A stretch of 64,000 bases of DNA from Thalassovita mediterranea (GCA_019448215.1 CP080408.1:496001-560000); one strand, 5' to 3'. Positions 53,807 through 62,983 are shown, numbered from the stretch's first letter. The notes: a model not told the origin generated them from the sequence alone. Translations and numbers: made by a program.

Positions 53807-53828
53807 AAGGGCCTCCTTGGAGACCCTT
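53807..53828 (-). terminator. ilvB attenuator terminator
   Basis: Transcript stem AAGGGUCUCC / GGAGGCCCUU (10 bp with one G-U and a two-base loop), followed by UUUUCUUU-like U-rich sequence. It lies 74 bases before the ilvB ATG and after the leader peptide, so it would stop transcription when branched-chain aminoacyl-tRNA is plentiful. Confidence 0.8.
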
Positions 53829-53843
53829 CCATGCGCACCCGCG

Positions 53844-53863
53844 CCGACATCTGATGATGCCGG
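53844..53863 (-). promoter_or_regulatory. ilvB leader pause hairpin
   Basis: Stem CCGGCAUC / GAUGUCGG (8 bp, one G-U) with loop AUCA, directly after the leader peptide stop. It is in the place of the pause or antiterminator-competing hairpin of classical attenuators. Confidence 0.55.
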
Positions 53864-53902
53864 TCACGGGCTGATAAGTACGACGACGTCCTGATTGCGC
53901 AA
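53864..53902 (-). CDS. ilvB leader peptide (12 residues)
   Basis: TTG-started ORF encoding MRNQDVVVLISP, with AAGGA seven bases upstream. The consecutive Val-Val-Val-Leu-Ile codons are the three branched-chain amino acids, the hallmark of ilv attenuation leaders. Promoter, hairpin and terminator are in the expected order around it. Confidence 0.8.
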   Translation of the reverse strand: MRNQDVVVLISP

Positions 53903-53928
53903 AACTGTTTCCTTAAATTGGTAATGCC

Positions 53929-53957
53929 GCAATAACGTGCCTCAGCCTAGCGGTCAA
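53929..53957 (-). promoter_or_regulatory. ilvB operon promoter
   Basis: TTGACC (53952-53957) and TATTGC (53929-53934) separated by exactly 17 bp on the minus strand, overlapping the end of miaA. The expected start, near 53922, leaves a short 5' UTR with the AAGGA site of the leader peptide. Confidence 0.6.
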
Positions 53958-54876
53958 CCTCTCTATAGAGGGCAGAAATCACCCTAATGCGCGTCGCGAT
54001 TTCCGTAGAGGGAATACGCGGCCAGAATGGGAACTGTCGGCCGATCCAGGTGAACTGGCGCTTGGCATAACGGCGCGTATCGCGCTTTGCATTTTCAGCC
54101 GCTGTCGCAGAATCGATTTCGCCGCGAATGAAGGCCGTCAGCCAGGGCATGCCATGCGCCTTCATGGCAGGCAGCTCCGGGTTGAGGCCAAGACGGTCCA
54201 GCTCTCGTGCCTCTTCCATGGCGCCTTCCATAAGCATGCCTTCGAACCTGCGGTCGATCCGCGCATAGAGCTTTGCGCGCGGCGGCGTCAGGGCTACGCC
54301 CAGCCACTCATCCGGGTTGAGGACGGCATTGGTCTTGTTGTTCTGGAAGCTGGTGAGCGAACGGCCCGTCGCGAGCCACACCTCATACGCGCGGGTCAGG
54401 CGCTGGCGGTCATTGTCGTCGATGCGGTTGGCCGCATCCGGATCGACGACCTGAAGGCGGATCTTGAGGCCGCGCAGCCCATCTGCCTTTGCAATCTCCA
54501 GCACTTCGTGGCGGACATCTTCGGGAACGGGCGGAATGTCCGACAGCCCTTCAATCAGCGAAAGAAGGTACAGCCCCGTCCCGCCAACCACGACAGCCGT
54601 CTTGCCGCGCTTCTGTATGTCCTCGATGACCTTGCGTGCCTGTTCCAGCCACTCCCCGGTGGAATAACGGGTTGCCACCGGCACATGCCCGAACAGATGG
54701 TGGGGAACACCTTCCATTTCTTCTTCTGTCGGACGCGCCGAAATCACATTCAGACGATCATAAACCTGCATTGAATCGGCATTGACGATCTCACCATCAT
54801 ACTTGCGAGCAACGGCGATGGAGAGCGCCGTTTTTCCACTTGCAGTCGGTCCATGGATCAAGATAGCGGGTTTCAT
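53947..54876 (-). CDS. miaA: tRNA dimethylallyltransferase
   Basis: 309 residues from ATG 54876 (MKPAILIHGPTASGKTALSI); the longer frame overlaps the divergent serB and is rejected. The P-loop GPTASGKT is at residues 9-16, followed by DSMQVYDRLNVISARPT and the conserved DDNDRQRLTRAYEV. It prenylates A37 of tRNAs reading UNN codons. It is divergent from serB, with a 51-bp gap. Confidence 0.95.
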   Translation of the reverse strand: MKPAILIHGPTASGKTALSIAVARKYDGEIVNADSMQVYDRLNVISARPTEEEMEGVPHHLFGHVPVATRYSTGEWLEQARKVIEDIQKRGKTAVVVGGTGLYLLSLIEGLSDIPPVPEDVRHEVLEIAKADGLRGLKIRLQVVDPDAANRIDDNDRQRLTRAYEVWLATGRSLTSFQNNKTNAVLNPDEWLGVALTPPRAKLYARIDRRFEGMLMEGAMEEARELDRLGLNPELPAMKAHGMPWLTAFIRGEIDSATAAENAKRDTRRYAKRQFTWIGRQFPFWPRIPSTEIATRIRVISALYREVDR

Positions 54877-54927
54877 GCGTTTAGACGTAAGGACTTTGGA
54901 CGTGAACGTTAAGTAAGGACCGCGCCT

Positions 54928-55857
54928 ATGGACAGAAAAACCACGGATTTTAGTCATGTCGCGGTTGTTGTCGCCCGCGCCGACAAGAGCTTGCAGCAGA
55001 TTGGCGACAGGCTGGAAAAGGCGTTGGCAGCGGCCGATCAGGGCGAAAAGGCACCCGTCCGCATGCTGAGCGGCGAGCGTGAGTTTACGGCGGTCGAACA
55101 GGCGGGAAATTTTGCAGATGCCCGGAAGGTGCGCGAGGCGCTCGAAGCAGCCTTCAAAGACGACGCCGATATCTGTGTGACCAGTACAAAAGACCGGCGC
55201 AAGAAGCTGCTTATCTGCGATATGGACTCGACCATCATCCAGCAGGAGTGCCTCGACGAGCTGGCTGACTTTGCGGGCCTGAAGGCAGAGATCTCAGCGA
55301 TCACCGAGCGGGCGATGCGCGGCGAGCTTGAGTTTGAAGGCGCACTGCGTGAGCGCGTCGGCAAACTGGCCGGGCTCGACCTGTCAAAGCTGGACCAATG
55401 CTACCGTGAGCGTATCACGCTGATGCCGGGCGCGAAGACGCTGGTCGCGACCATGAAGGCTAAGGGCGCGCATGCCATGCTCGTCTCTGGTGGGTTCACC
55501 TACTTCACCTCGCGCATCGGCGAGGCGGCAGGCTTCGACACCCATCGCGGCAATACGCTGCTCGATGATGGCAATGCGCTAACAGGCAAGGTGGCCGAGC
55601 CGATCCTCGGGCGTGAGGCAAAGCTCGCCACGCTGAATGAGCAGGCCGCCGCGCTTGGCATTTCAGCATCAGAAACGCTTGCCATGGGCGACGGCGCGAA
55701 TGACCTCGCCATGATTGAAGCCGCAGGCCTCGGCATAGCCTATCGCGCAAAGCCGGTGGTCGCTGCCGCCTCAGATTGCAGCATTGCCGTCACGGATCTG
55801 ACCGCTGCCCTCTATTTTCAGGGCTACACCGACAGCGAAATCGTCTGGAAGCACTAG
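54928..55857 (+). CDS. serB: Phosphoserine phosphatase
   Basis: 309 residues: an N-terminal regulatory region, then the HAD domain with D98-M-D100-S-T, SGGFTYFTSRIGEAAG and GDGANDLAMIEAAGLGIAY. It carries out the last step of serine synthesis. Starts at ATG 54928 with an AAGG-like upstream site. Confidence 0.95.
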   Translation: MDRKTTDFSHVAVVVARADKSLQQIGDRLEKALAAADQGEKAPVRMLSGEREFTAVEQAGNFADARKVREALEAAFKDDADICVTSTKDRRKKLLICDMDSTIIQQECLDELADFAGLKAEISAITERAMRGELEFEGALRERVGKLAGLDLSKLDQCYRERITLMPGAKTLVATMKAKGAHAMLVSGGFTYFTSRIGEAAGFDTHRGNTLLDDGNALTGKVAEPILGREAKLATLNEQAAALGISASETLAMGDGANDLAMIEAAGLGIAYRAKPVVAAASDCSIAVTDLTAALYFQGYTDSEIVWKH

Positions 55858-55872
55858 GGCGAGGCGCCGGCC

Positions 55873-56724
55873 CTAGCGATTTGCGTAACGCGCAGCGCTG
55901 GCCGGAAACACGCCCATGATCTTCAGCGAGGTGGAGAAGAAGCCGAGCTCTTCGAGGGCGAGCTGTACGCGGCGCTCATCGGGGTGGCCTTCAATCTCGG
56001 CATAGAACTGCGTTGCCGTGAATGAGCCGTCGATCTGGTAGCTCTCAAGCTTGGTCATGTTCACGCCATTGGTCGCGAATCCGCCCATCGCCTTGTAGAG
56101 CGCAGCCGGAATGTTGCGCACCTGGAAGAGGAAAGACGTCACCGCATCCTCACCGACATCGTCATGCTCGAGCGGCTCTGGCGCCATGATCACGAAGCGG
56201 GTCGTGTTGTGCTCGGCATCTTCGATGTCGCGGGCGAGAATGTTGAGGCCATAGACGTCTGCCGCAAGCTCCGGCGCGATCGCCGCCGTCGTCCGCTCAC
56301 CCAGCTCCTTCACGATCCGCGCCGCACCCGCCGTGTCTGCGGCGACAATGGGTTCGATCCCGTGTGCGCGCATGAAAGCGCGGCACTGGCCCAGCGCCAT
56401 GATATGGGAATGCGCCTGCTTCACCTCTGACAGCTCCACACCTGGCAGCGCCATCAGCTGGAATCGGATCGGCATGAAATGCTCGGCGACAATATGGAGC
56501 GTCGTACCCGGCAGCAGGTGGTGAATGTCACCGACGCGCCCGGCAATCGTGTTCTCGACAGGGATCATGGCGAGGTCGGCGTCACCGCGCTCAACCAGAG
56601 ACAGCACGTCCTCGAACGTCTTGCAGGCCACCGGCTCCATGCCGGGATAGGTTTCGTTGCAAGCGATATGGGAGTTTGCGCCCGGTTCGCCCTGATAGGC
56701 TATTCGCCCTTGCCGCGTGTCCAT
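55873..56724 (-). CDS. pheA: Prephenate dehydratase
   Basis: 283 residues from ATG 56724 (MDTRQGRIAYQGEPGANSHI), chosen for the GAGGAA-type upstream site; an upstream extension has no support. The catalytic domain contains IPVENTIAGRVGDIHHLL and the HNTTRFVIMAPE motif with its key TRF. The C-terminal ACT domain (GFATNGVNMTKLESYQI) binds phenylalanine for feedback control. It is a monofunctional enzyme without a chorismate mutase domain. Confidence 0.95.
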   Translation of the reverse strand: MDTRQGRIAYQGEPGANSHIACNETYPGMEPVACKTFEDVLSLVERGDADLAMIPVENTIAGRVGDIHHLLPGTTLHIVAEHFMPIRFQLMALPGVELSEVKQAHSHIMALGQCRAFMRAHGIEPIVAADTAGAARIVKELGERTTAAIAPELAADVYGLNILARDIEDAEHNTTRFVIMAPEPLEHDDVGEDAVTSFLFQVRNIPAALYKAMGGFATNGVNMTKLESYQIDGSFTATQFYAEIEGHPDERRVQLALEELGFFSTSLKIMGVFPASAARYANR

Positions 56725-56953
56725 TGCCTGTTCCTCGTCCAGTTTTCCAACTCTTGTCGGAAAGAGCGGCCTGCCATGCGGGAGGTGCAAGCAATTTGCA
56801 AGCCCCACACCTTCAACAGGCGTGGCGGCTCAAGCGGCACCCTGCGCCTATTCGCCGCTGTATTTGCCTACGCATTCCGCAACACATCCGGTTATATTGC
56901 CAGCGACTCGATAGCGTGCCAGAAGGCGCGCAAAGACTGGCAAAGATACAAGG

Positions 56954-57790
56954 ATGATCCCGATGGGCGATCTCTTCTGGAACAAGGTATTTGGTGCACT
57001 ACTGGCTGTTGTGCTCGTGGTGATGGGCCTGCAGACGCTGTCAGGCATGGTCTTCTCCTCCGGCGAAGGCGGCCATCACGGTGAGGAAGCCCACAGCCTG
57101 AATGAATGGGCGCAAAGCCGTTTTGCCTATTACACCGAAATTGCCGAGACAGGCGGCGGCGGCGAAGTTGAGGAAGAGGTTTATGACCTCGGCGCGCTTC
57201 TCGCAGCAGCAGACCCGACTTCGGGCGAGCGCTCTTTCAAGGCAAAATGCTCCACCTGCCACACGATCGACCAAGGCGGCAGCAACGGCACCGGTCCGAA
57301 CCTGTACGCCATCATCGGCGCGAGCCACGCCCACGCCGCCGGCTTCGGTTATTCTTCAGCCATGGAAGCAACCTCTGGCGAAGTCTGGAATTATGAGAAC
57401 ATTGACGCCTGGCTCGAGAACCCGTCGTCCTACATCCGCGGCACCTCTATGGCCTTCGCAGGTCTTCGCCGTGATGATGAACGCGCTGACGTAATTGCCT
57501 ACCTTGCTCAGAACACGCCAGGTGCCCCGGCATTCCCGGAGCCACTTCCTGAAGAGGAAGAAGGTGCTGAAGGCGAAGCACCTGCAGAGGGCGAAGCAAC
57601 TGAGGGCGATGCTGTCGACGCAACGCTGGACGCAGAGGCCGTCGAAGACGCACCAACGCAAGCCACCGGCGAGATCGAAACCCAGGACGTTGTTGACGAT
57701 CAGGACTCTGTCGCTGAGGGCAATGTCAGCGAAGTCGAACTGGCACCAGAAGCCGAAGACGCTGAAGCGGAAAGCGAAACCGAAGAGTAG
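56954..57790 (+). CDS. Membrane-anchored c-type cytochrome with acidic tail
   Basis: 278 residues. An uncleaved N-terminal anchor helix (VFGALLAVVLVVMGLQTLSG), then a class I cytochrome c domain with C99-S-T-C102-H103 and the axial methionine M166 in TSMAF. This is the CycM/c552-type plan, carrying electrons between the bc1 complex and the oxidase. After about residue 195 comes an 80-residue, almost wholly D/E/A-rich tail (EEEEGAEGEAPAEGEATEGD and on to ESETEE), which is unusual for the family. It is divergent from pheA. Confidence 0.88.
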   Translation: MIPMGDLFWNKVFGALLAVVLVVMGLQTLSGMVFSSGEGGHHGEEAHSLNEWAQSRFAYYTEIAETGGGGEVEEEVYDLGALLAAADPTSGERSFKAKCSTCHTIDQGGSNGTGPNLYAIIGASHAHAAGFGYSSAMEATSGEVWNYENIDAWLENPSSYIRGTSMAFAGLRRDDERADVIAYLAQNTPGAPAFPEPLPEEEEGAEGEAPAEGEATEGDAVDATLDAEAVEDAPTQATGEIETQDVVDDQDSVAEGNVSEVELAPEAEDAEAESETEE

Positions 57791-57803
57791 GCTTTCTTCG
57801 GGG

Positions 57804-58655
57804 CTAGTTAGTAGCCAGCCAGTCTGGCACCTCGCCCCGTTCCTTTGAGATATCAATGCGGCGAGCCCCTTTGGGCTCGCCGTATTCTTTTGCGATCCGC
57901 GGAACTGCCATGAGAAGCGGCTCGGTCGCCACGGCCATGTGATAGCCATTGGCGTGAAGCAACATCTTGTCGTCCAGCATGATGCCGACATGTCCCTTCC
58001 AGAACACCAGGTCGTTGCGCTTCAGCGCGCCCGGCGCATTCCAGTCAGCAACAGCCTCTCCGCACCAGGCAAACTGCATATCGCTGTCGCGCGGCAAGGT
58101 GATCCCGCAGGCAAGAAATGCCGCCCGCGTCAGCCCCGTACAATCGAGACCCAGGCTCTCGCAACCCCCCCATAGGTAGGGCGAATGAAGGAAGCGGAGC
58201 GCCACGTCGGCAGGGTCGCTCACAAAGCTGTCGATTGGCTGCACATGCCCTTTCGTCAGCCAGCCGCCCCGCGTCGTCTTGAAGAAGCCATTCTCTTCGC
58301 CCGTCACCGTAACCGCGCTCCCCATGGAGATCAGTCCGAAGGGCGCCGACTTCAGGTGTGGCTGTGAGTAGGCATAGGTCCGCAAGGCGCTGACCCGATG
58401 GGTTGGCTCTGATACGGGTGCCGAGAGCGCATCCATAAGTGTCCAGCCGACATAGCGGTCGCGCTCCATCTGCACGAAGCCAAACTCGCCCTCTTCGCCG
58501 AACAGGGTGAGCGTCTCTCCATGAAGTGCCTGCGTCACCATCTCTGCGTCGGGGCGCGGGGCATCACGAAGCGCGGCAACACCTGCCGATACCTGCATAC
58601 GCAGGCCACGGCCGCGTCTGGGCGGCGTCAGTCTAGGATCAGAAAAATACGGCAC
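57804..58655 (-). CDS. NlpC/P60 cell-wall peptidase with SH3 domains
   Basis: 283 residues starting at GTG 58655. Two bacterial SH3-like segments occupy about 1-150. The NlpC/P60 domain has C172 in LGLDCTGLTRAAF, H222 in KGHVGIML and H234 in LLHANGYH, the complete Cys-His-His set. It probably cleaves peptide stems of peptidoglycan. There is no clear signal peptide, so export or a cytoplasmic turnover role is open. Confidence 0.88.
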   Translation of the reverse strand: MPYFSDPRLTPPRRGRGLRMQVSAGVAALRDAPRPDAEMVTQALHGETLTLFGEEGEFGFVQMERDRYVGWTLMDALSAPVSEPTHRVSALRTYAYSQPHLKSAPFGLISMGSAVTVTGEENGFFKTTRGGWLTKGHVQPIDSFVSDPADVALRFLHSPYLWGGCESLGLDCTGLTRAAFLACGITLPRDSDMQFAWCGEAVADWNAPGALKRNDLVFWKGHVGIMLDDKMLLHANGYHMAVATEPLLMAVPRIAKEYGEPKGARRIDISKERGEVPDWLATN

Positions 58656-58668
58656 AGCGCCACCTCAA

Positions 58669-59058
58669 TCAGGCCGCGACATTCTTGTCCAGTGGTTTAG
58701 AGCCCGCCGGCGATTTGCGCTCCTCGCCTGCCTCTGCAGCAATGACCAGTTCTGCAAATTCACGCAGCCAGGTCATGCCCTCGACGGTGCGTTCGATTAT
58801 GACGCTGCGAAGGTCATGCTCATCACGGCGGCGGCGTACGAAGCCGAGCTTTTCAAGCGCATCCACGGCGCGCGTAACGGCGGGCTTTGCCAGTTCGAGG
58901 TCTGTCGCAAGGCCGCGGACCGTATGCGGGCCAGCCGACAGGGCAACTGTCATGAGGATCGCCTGCTGGCGTGCGGTCAGGTCACCGTCAGACGTGCGCA
59001 CATAGGACGACAGCGCACGGCGCCACAGATTGAGGGCTTCTCTTTCGCTCATCGCCAT
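58669..59058 (-). CDS. MarR-type transcriptional regulator
   Basis: 129 residues from ATG 59058 (AGGAG eight bases upstream); an in-frame start 48 bases earlier is possible. The winged helix reads LTARQQAILMTVALSAGPHT, then VRGLATDLELAKPAVTRAVD and ALEKLGFVRRRRDEHDLRSV. It lies 13 bp before the NlpC/P60 gene on the same strand and may regulate it (inference). A short basic tail follows. Confidence 0.85.
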   Translation of the reverse strand: MAMSEREALNLWRRALSSYVRTSDGDLTARQQAILMTVALSAGPHTVRGLATDLELAKPAVTRAVDALEKLGFVRRRRDEHDLRSVIIERTVEGMTWLREFAELVIAAEAGEERKSPAGSKPLDKNVAA

Positions 59059-59164
59059 GCATTCACGCTCCTGATCGACTGACCGCCATGCCCCCTCCAT
59101 CGACATAGGAGTGTGATTTGCGGGCGGCGTAAAGCAAGCACTGGGCGATCAATTCAGACAGGTC

Positions 59165-60631
59165 TTAGCGCTCAGTATCGATGGTAAAGAACATGTTCTG
59201 GCCGGAACGATTCACACGCAGCAGAAGCGGCGCGCCCGGTGGTGCGTTCGTCGGCGATAGCGCGTCATAGGCGTCTTCGAGATTGGCGACACGCTTGAAG
59301 CCCATCTCTGTGATCACGTCGCCCTTGCGCAGCTTGCCGAAGCTCGGCCCATTGGCGGCCACCGAGTTCACAAGAACCCCGTCAACACCGCGCGCTATGC
59401 CATAGCGGCGCCGGGCATCGTCATCGATGGTCTTCAGCTCGGCGCCAATCGGGTTCTGCGCCAGCGCATTCTCCGGCAGCGGCTCACGCGTCTCGGACTC
59501 ATTATTGGAGGCAAGCTCACCCACTTCGAAGGTGACCGTACGGCGTTTGCGGTCACGGATGAGATCCACACGCACGCGCTTGCCGATTTCTGTTTCAGCC
59601 ACGATGCGGGTGAGGCCGCGGACGTTCTCGATCATCTTGCCATCAAAGGTAAGAAGCAGGTCGCCGACTTCGAAATCAGCGGTCGCAGCTGGTCCTTCAT
59701 CCTCGATATTCGTGATGATCACACCATCGGCACTGTCGAGGCCATAGGCGTCGGCGAGACCTTCATCGATGCCCTGCACATTGACGCCAAACCAGCCGCG
59801 GCGCGGTTTGCCATACTCAATGATCTGCGCAGAAACCTGCTCGACCAGATTGGCCGGGATGGAGAAACCAAGACCGACCGACCCGCCCGTTGGCGAGATG
59901 ATGGCCGTGTTCACGCCCACGACTTCGCCGTTCAGATTGAAGAGCGGACCGCCCGAATTGCCCCGGTTAATGGCCGCATCGGTCTGGATGAAATCGTCAT
60001 AGCGACCTGACTGGATATCGCGGTTGCGTGCAGAGATGATGCCTGCCGACACCGAGCCGCCAAAGCCGAACGGGTTACCGATGGCCATGACCCAGTCGCC
60101 GACTTCTGCTGCGTCGCTATCGGCAAACTCGACGAAAGGCAGCGGCGTCTCGCTCTCGACTTTCAGCACGGCGATATCCGTCTCGACATCGGTACCGATC
60201 AGTTCGGCCTGCAGCGTGCGGCCAGAGGCGAAGATGACATTGATCTCGTCGGCATTCTCGATGACGTGATTGTTGGTGATGATGACACCATCAGCCGATA
60301 CGACGAAACCGGACCCAAGCGAGCCTTCGCGCCGAAAGCCCTCAGGATCGCGGCCAAAGAACTCATTAAACCGCTCGAGCGGAGATCCGTCCGGGAATTC
60401 CGGCATCCCATTTGGCGCAACAGTCTGGCTGGTCGTTATATTGACGACCGATGGCATCAGGCGGCGTGCGAGAGCCGAGAAGGAGTCCGGCGCGCGCTGC
60501 TGGTCGATAACGCTGACAGTGTCGGAGAGAGAGCCACGATCCCCGCCTTGCGATCGCTGCGCACCTGCTGGACCCGCCAGCAAGGCAGCGCCAGCAAGCC
60601 CGGCCAGGGCCGACATCGCAAAACGTCTCAT
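59165..60631 (-). CDS. Periplasmic Do/DegP-type serine protease
   Basis: 488 residues from ATG 60631 (GGAG eight bases upstream), with a signal peptide (ALAGLAGAALLAGPAGAQ). The trypsin-like domain has H122, D152 and S226 in GNSGGPL, and two PDZ domains follow (about 280-370 and 390-480). It degrades or refolds damaged envelope proteins. It follows DUF2065 and hflC/hflK, the usual alphaproteobacterial order. Confidence 0.95.
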   Translation of the reverse strand: MRRFAMSALAGLAGAALLAGPAGAQRSQGGDRGSLSDTVSVIDQQRAPDSFSALARRLMPSVVNITTSQTVAPNGMPEFPDGSPLERFNEFFGRDPEGFRREGSLGSGFVVSADGVIITNNHVIENADEINVIFASGRTLQAELIGTDVETDIAVLKVESETPLPFVEFADSDAAEVGDWVMAIGNPFGFGGSVSAGIISARNRDIQSGRYDDFIQTDAAINRGNSGGPLFNLNGEVVGVNTAIISPTGGSVGLGFSIPANLVEQVSAQIIEYGKPRRGWFGVNVQGIDEGLADAYGLDSADGVIITNIEDEGPAATADFEVGDLLLTFDGKMIENVRGLTRIVAETEIGKRVRVDLIRDRKRRTVTFEVGELASNNESETREPLPENALAQNPIGAELKTIDDDARRRYGIARGVDGVLVNSVAANGPSFGKLRKGDVITEMGFKRVANLEDAYDALSPTNAPPGAPLLLRVNRSGQNMFFTIDTER

Positions 60632-60703
60632 ACTCTGTACTCCATCACACACGCATTCTTGTTACTTCAGAACTATGGCCGTTCGCAGGCAGAACGCAAC
60701 GCG

Positions 60704-60901
60704 TCATCCAAACCGCACCGCGCAATAGAACAGGATCAGGCCCAGTATCGCAGACCAGATGCCGCCGCTGCGGACCGCGTCCAGCGGCAGGGCCGACAGC
60801 CAGGCTGCCATCCGGCGCATCGTCTCTGGCGCTGCAGCATAGAGAATGCCTTCCAGCGCGAACCATAACCCCACCGCAGCAACAAGGACCTGCCAGCTCA
60901 T
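60704..60901 (-). CDS. DUF2065 small membrane protein
   Basis: 65 residues with two hydrophobic segments (QVLVAAVGLWFALEGILY and SGGIWSAILGLILFYCAV), matching DUF2065. It is regularly found beside hflC; its function is unknown, but it may belong to the HflKC/FtsH complex (inference). Confidence 0.88.
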   Translation of the reverse strand: MSWQVLVAAVGLWFALEGILYAAAPETMRRMAAWLSALPLDAVRSGGIWSAILGLILFYCAVRFG

Positions 60902-60940
60902 AACAGGTCCCGTTTATGTGCTGGTGTGCAGGCGAACGCG

Positions 60941-61837
60941 CTAGCGGCGTGAACCGCTCTGGCGGGCCTGGTCGATGAAGTCATTGCAAAGTCCAAGCTG
61001 GTTTGGTCCGACGACAATCCGGGTGCCCTCGGTGAAGGCTTCCTCACACGCGATCAGAGAGCGGTAGAAGCGGAAGAATTCTGCATCACGCTCATAAGCG
61101 TTGGCGTAGATTTCATTCCGGCGGGCATCGCCCTCACCGCGGATCTCTTCAGCCTGCTGGCGCGCTTCGGCCAGGATAACCGTACGCTCACGCTCGGCCG
61201 TTGCGCGAACAAGTTGTGCCCGTTCGTCGCCTTCAGCGCGGATTTCCTCGGCTTCCTGTTCACGCGTGGCTTCCATGCGCTGGAAGACGCGCTCGGACAC
61301 GTCATCAGGCAGGTCAGCGCGGCGGATACGCACATCGATGATCTCGATGCCGCGGCCTGCAATGTTGCCTGCGAGGTTTGTGCGGATCTCATCCATCAGC
61401 TCGGAACGCTGACCGGAGATGATCTCCTCCGGAAGGCGCGAGGCCAGCGCGTTACGGATTGCCGCATCGGTAAAGTTGCGAAGCTGACTGCGCGCATCAC
61501 GCTCATTGTTGAGGCGCTGATAGAAGGCCAGCGGATCAGAGATCTGCCAGCGCACGAACGCGTCTACGATGAGCTGCTCCTGGTTCGACGCATAAGCCTC
61601 GATACCCGGCACGTTGAGCCCAAGGTTGCGGCGGTCATACATGACGACGTTCTGAAGCAGCGGGATTTTCAGCTTGAGACCAGCCTCATCAGAGCCAGGC
61701 TCGTTATACGCTTCAACAGCGCGGCCAACCTGCAGGAGAAGCGCCTGCTTGCGCTGGTCGACGATGAAGAAGGAATTGAACAGGACAATCGCTGCCAGGA
61801 CGGCCGCTACGATCCCGAGAATACCGATCGATTTCAT
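60941..61837 (-). CDS. hflC: HflC protease modulator
   Basis: 298 residues, SPFH/band-7 protein with an N-terminal anchor (GIVAAVLAAIVLFNSFFIV). Central segments IEIIDVRIRRADLPDDVSER and EIRAEGDERAQLVRATAERE are typical. With HflK it forms a periplasmic cage that modulates FtsH. It starts three bases after hflK ends. Confidence 0.95.
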   Translation of the reverse strand: MKSIGILGIVAAVLAAIVLFNSFFIVDQRKQALLLQVGRAVEAYNEPGSDEAGLKLKIPLLQNVVMYDRRNLGLNVPGIEAYASNQEQLIVDAFVRWQISDPLAFYQRLNNERDARSQLRNFTDAAIRNALASRLPEEIISGQRSELMDEIRTNLAGNIAGRGIEIIDVRIRRADLPDDVSERVFQRMEATREQEAEEIRAEGDERAQLVRATAERERTVILAEARQQAEEIRGEGDARRNEIYANAYERDAEFFRFYRSLIACEEAFTEGTRIVVGPNQLGLCNDFIDQARQSGSRR

Positions 61838-61840
61838 GGC

Positions 61841-62983
61841 CTAGTTCTCCGAATTTCTGCGATTGACGCTGTCGAGCGGCAGGTAAGGCACTGCACCGGC
61901 GTCATTATCGAGGATGAGCTTGTCACTGCGGTTGAGGACGCGCTCCATCGTTTCAAGGTACATGCGTTCGCGGGTCACCTGCGGCGCCTGCTGATACTCG
62001 GTCAGGATTTGCGTGAAGCGGTTGGCCTGACCGGTCGCATCCGCAATCACCTGATCGCGATAGGCTTCGGCATCCTGCAGGATCTGCTGGGCTTCACCAC
62101 GGGCACGCGGGATAATGTCATTCGCATAGCGGTTAGCGACCTGCACTGCACGCTCTGCGTCCTGACCAGCATTGACCACGTCAATGAAAGCAGCACGCAC
62201 TTCAGCTGGCGCTTGGGCTTCCTGGATCTCGACGTTCAGGATCTGCGCACCGGCGCGATAGTCCTGCAGCAGCGCCTGAAGCTGTTCGCGCACCTGCGTC
62301 TGCAGTTCGTTACGGCCTGTCGTGATGACATCATCGAGGTTCGACTTGCCGACGACTTCACGCATGACACTTTCAGCAGCCGCTTTCACGAGGTCCTCGC
62401 CATCCTCGACGTTGAGGATGAAGTTTTCCGGGTCTTCCTGATCATAGTACCAGAAGACGCGGTACTGGACGTCGACGATGTTCTCGTCGCCGGTCAGCAT
62501 CAGGCGTTCTTCATCGCTGGCACCAATCTGCGTGACCTGCTGTTGCTGCGACGGCATGATTTCATGCGTCTCAATCGGCGTTGGCAGGTGAACGTGAAGA
62601 CCTGGCCCGAAATTCTTTTGCCACTGGCCAAAACGAAAGACCGCAGCCGTCTCACCTTCGTCTACGACAACAACGCCGGAGAAAAGCCAGGCCAATAGCG
62701 CGACAAAACCAAGGACGAGAAAGCCGAACGGGCCGAAACTCTGGCCCCCGCCGCGGCGTCCACCGCCGCCATTGCCGCCGCGTCCGCGGCGAAAGCGTTC
62801 CTGCATGCGGCGCATCTGTTCTTCCAGATCGGGGCGATTGTTTCCGCCGCCGCCTCCAGACCCATTGCCACCGCCAGAACCGCCAGGGCGGGACCAGGGC
62901 GAATCAGACTTCTTGCCCTGGGAACCCCACGGGCTGCTGCCTTTGGACGAACCCTCTCCGTCCTTATTATCATTCCAGGGCAT
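61841..62983 (-). CDS. hflK: HflK protease modulator
   Basis: 380 residues. A long N-terminal glycine- and arginine-rich segment (about 1-70, with GSGGGNGSGGGGG and RRGRGGNGGGGRRGGG) precedes the transmembrane helix (FGFLVLGFVALLAWLFSGVV) and the SPFH domain. Gly-rich N-termini are common in HflK; this one is large. The AAGGAGG site is just upstream of ATG 62983. Confidence 0.95.
   Translation of the reverse strand: MPWNDNKDGEGSSKGSSPWGSQGKKSDSPWSRPGGSGGGNGSGGGGGNNRPDLEEQMRRMQERFRRGRGGNGGGGRRGGGQSFGPFGFLVLGFVALLAWLFSGVVVVDEGETAAVFRFGQWQKNFGPGLHVHLPTPIETHEIMPSQQQQVTQIGASDEERLMLTGDENIVDVQYRVFWYYDQEDPENFILNVEDGEDLVKAAAESVMREVVGKSNLDDVITTGRNELQTQVREQLQALLQDYRAGAQILNVEIQEAQAPAEVRAAFIDVVNAGQDAERAVQVANRYANDIIPRARGEAQQILQDAEAYRDQVIADATGQANRFTQILTEYQQAPQVTRERMYLETMERVLNRSDKLILDNDAGAVPYLPLDSVNRRNSEN

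Noticed and set aside
53734-53850. 39-codon ORF from ATG 53850 to TAA just before ilvB, considered as the ilv leader peptide
   Set aside because: It lacks a branched-chain codon block and runs through the terminator hairpin; the upstream 12-codon TTG ORF fits far better.
61214-62698. Long plus-strand open frame (494 codons) opposite hflC and hflK
   Set aside because: Antisense shadow across two well-supported genes and their junction; no domain or ribosome site.
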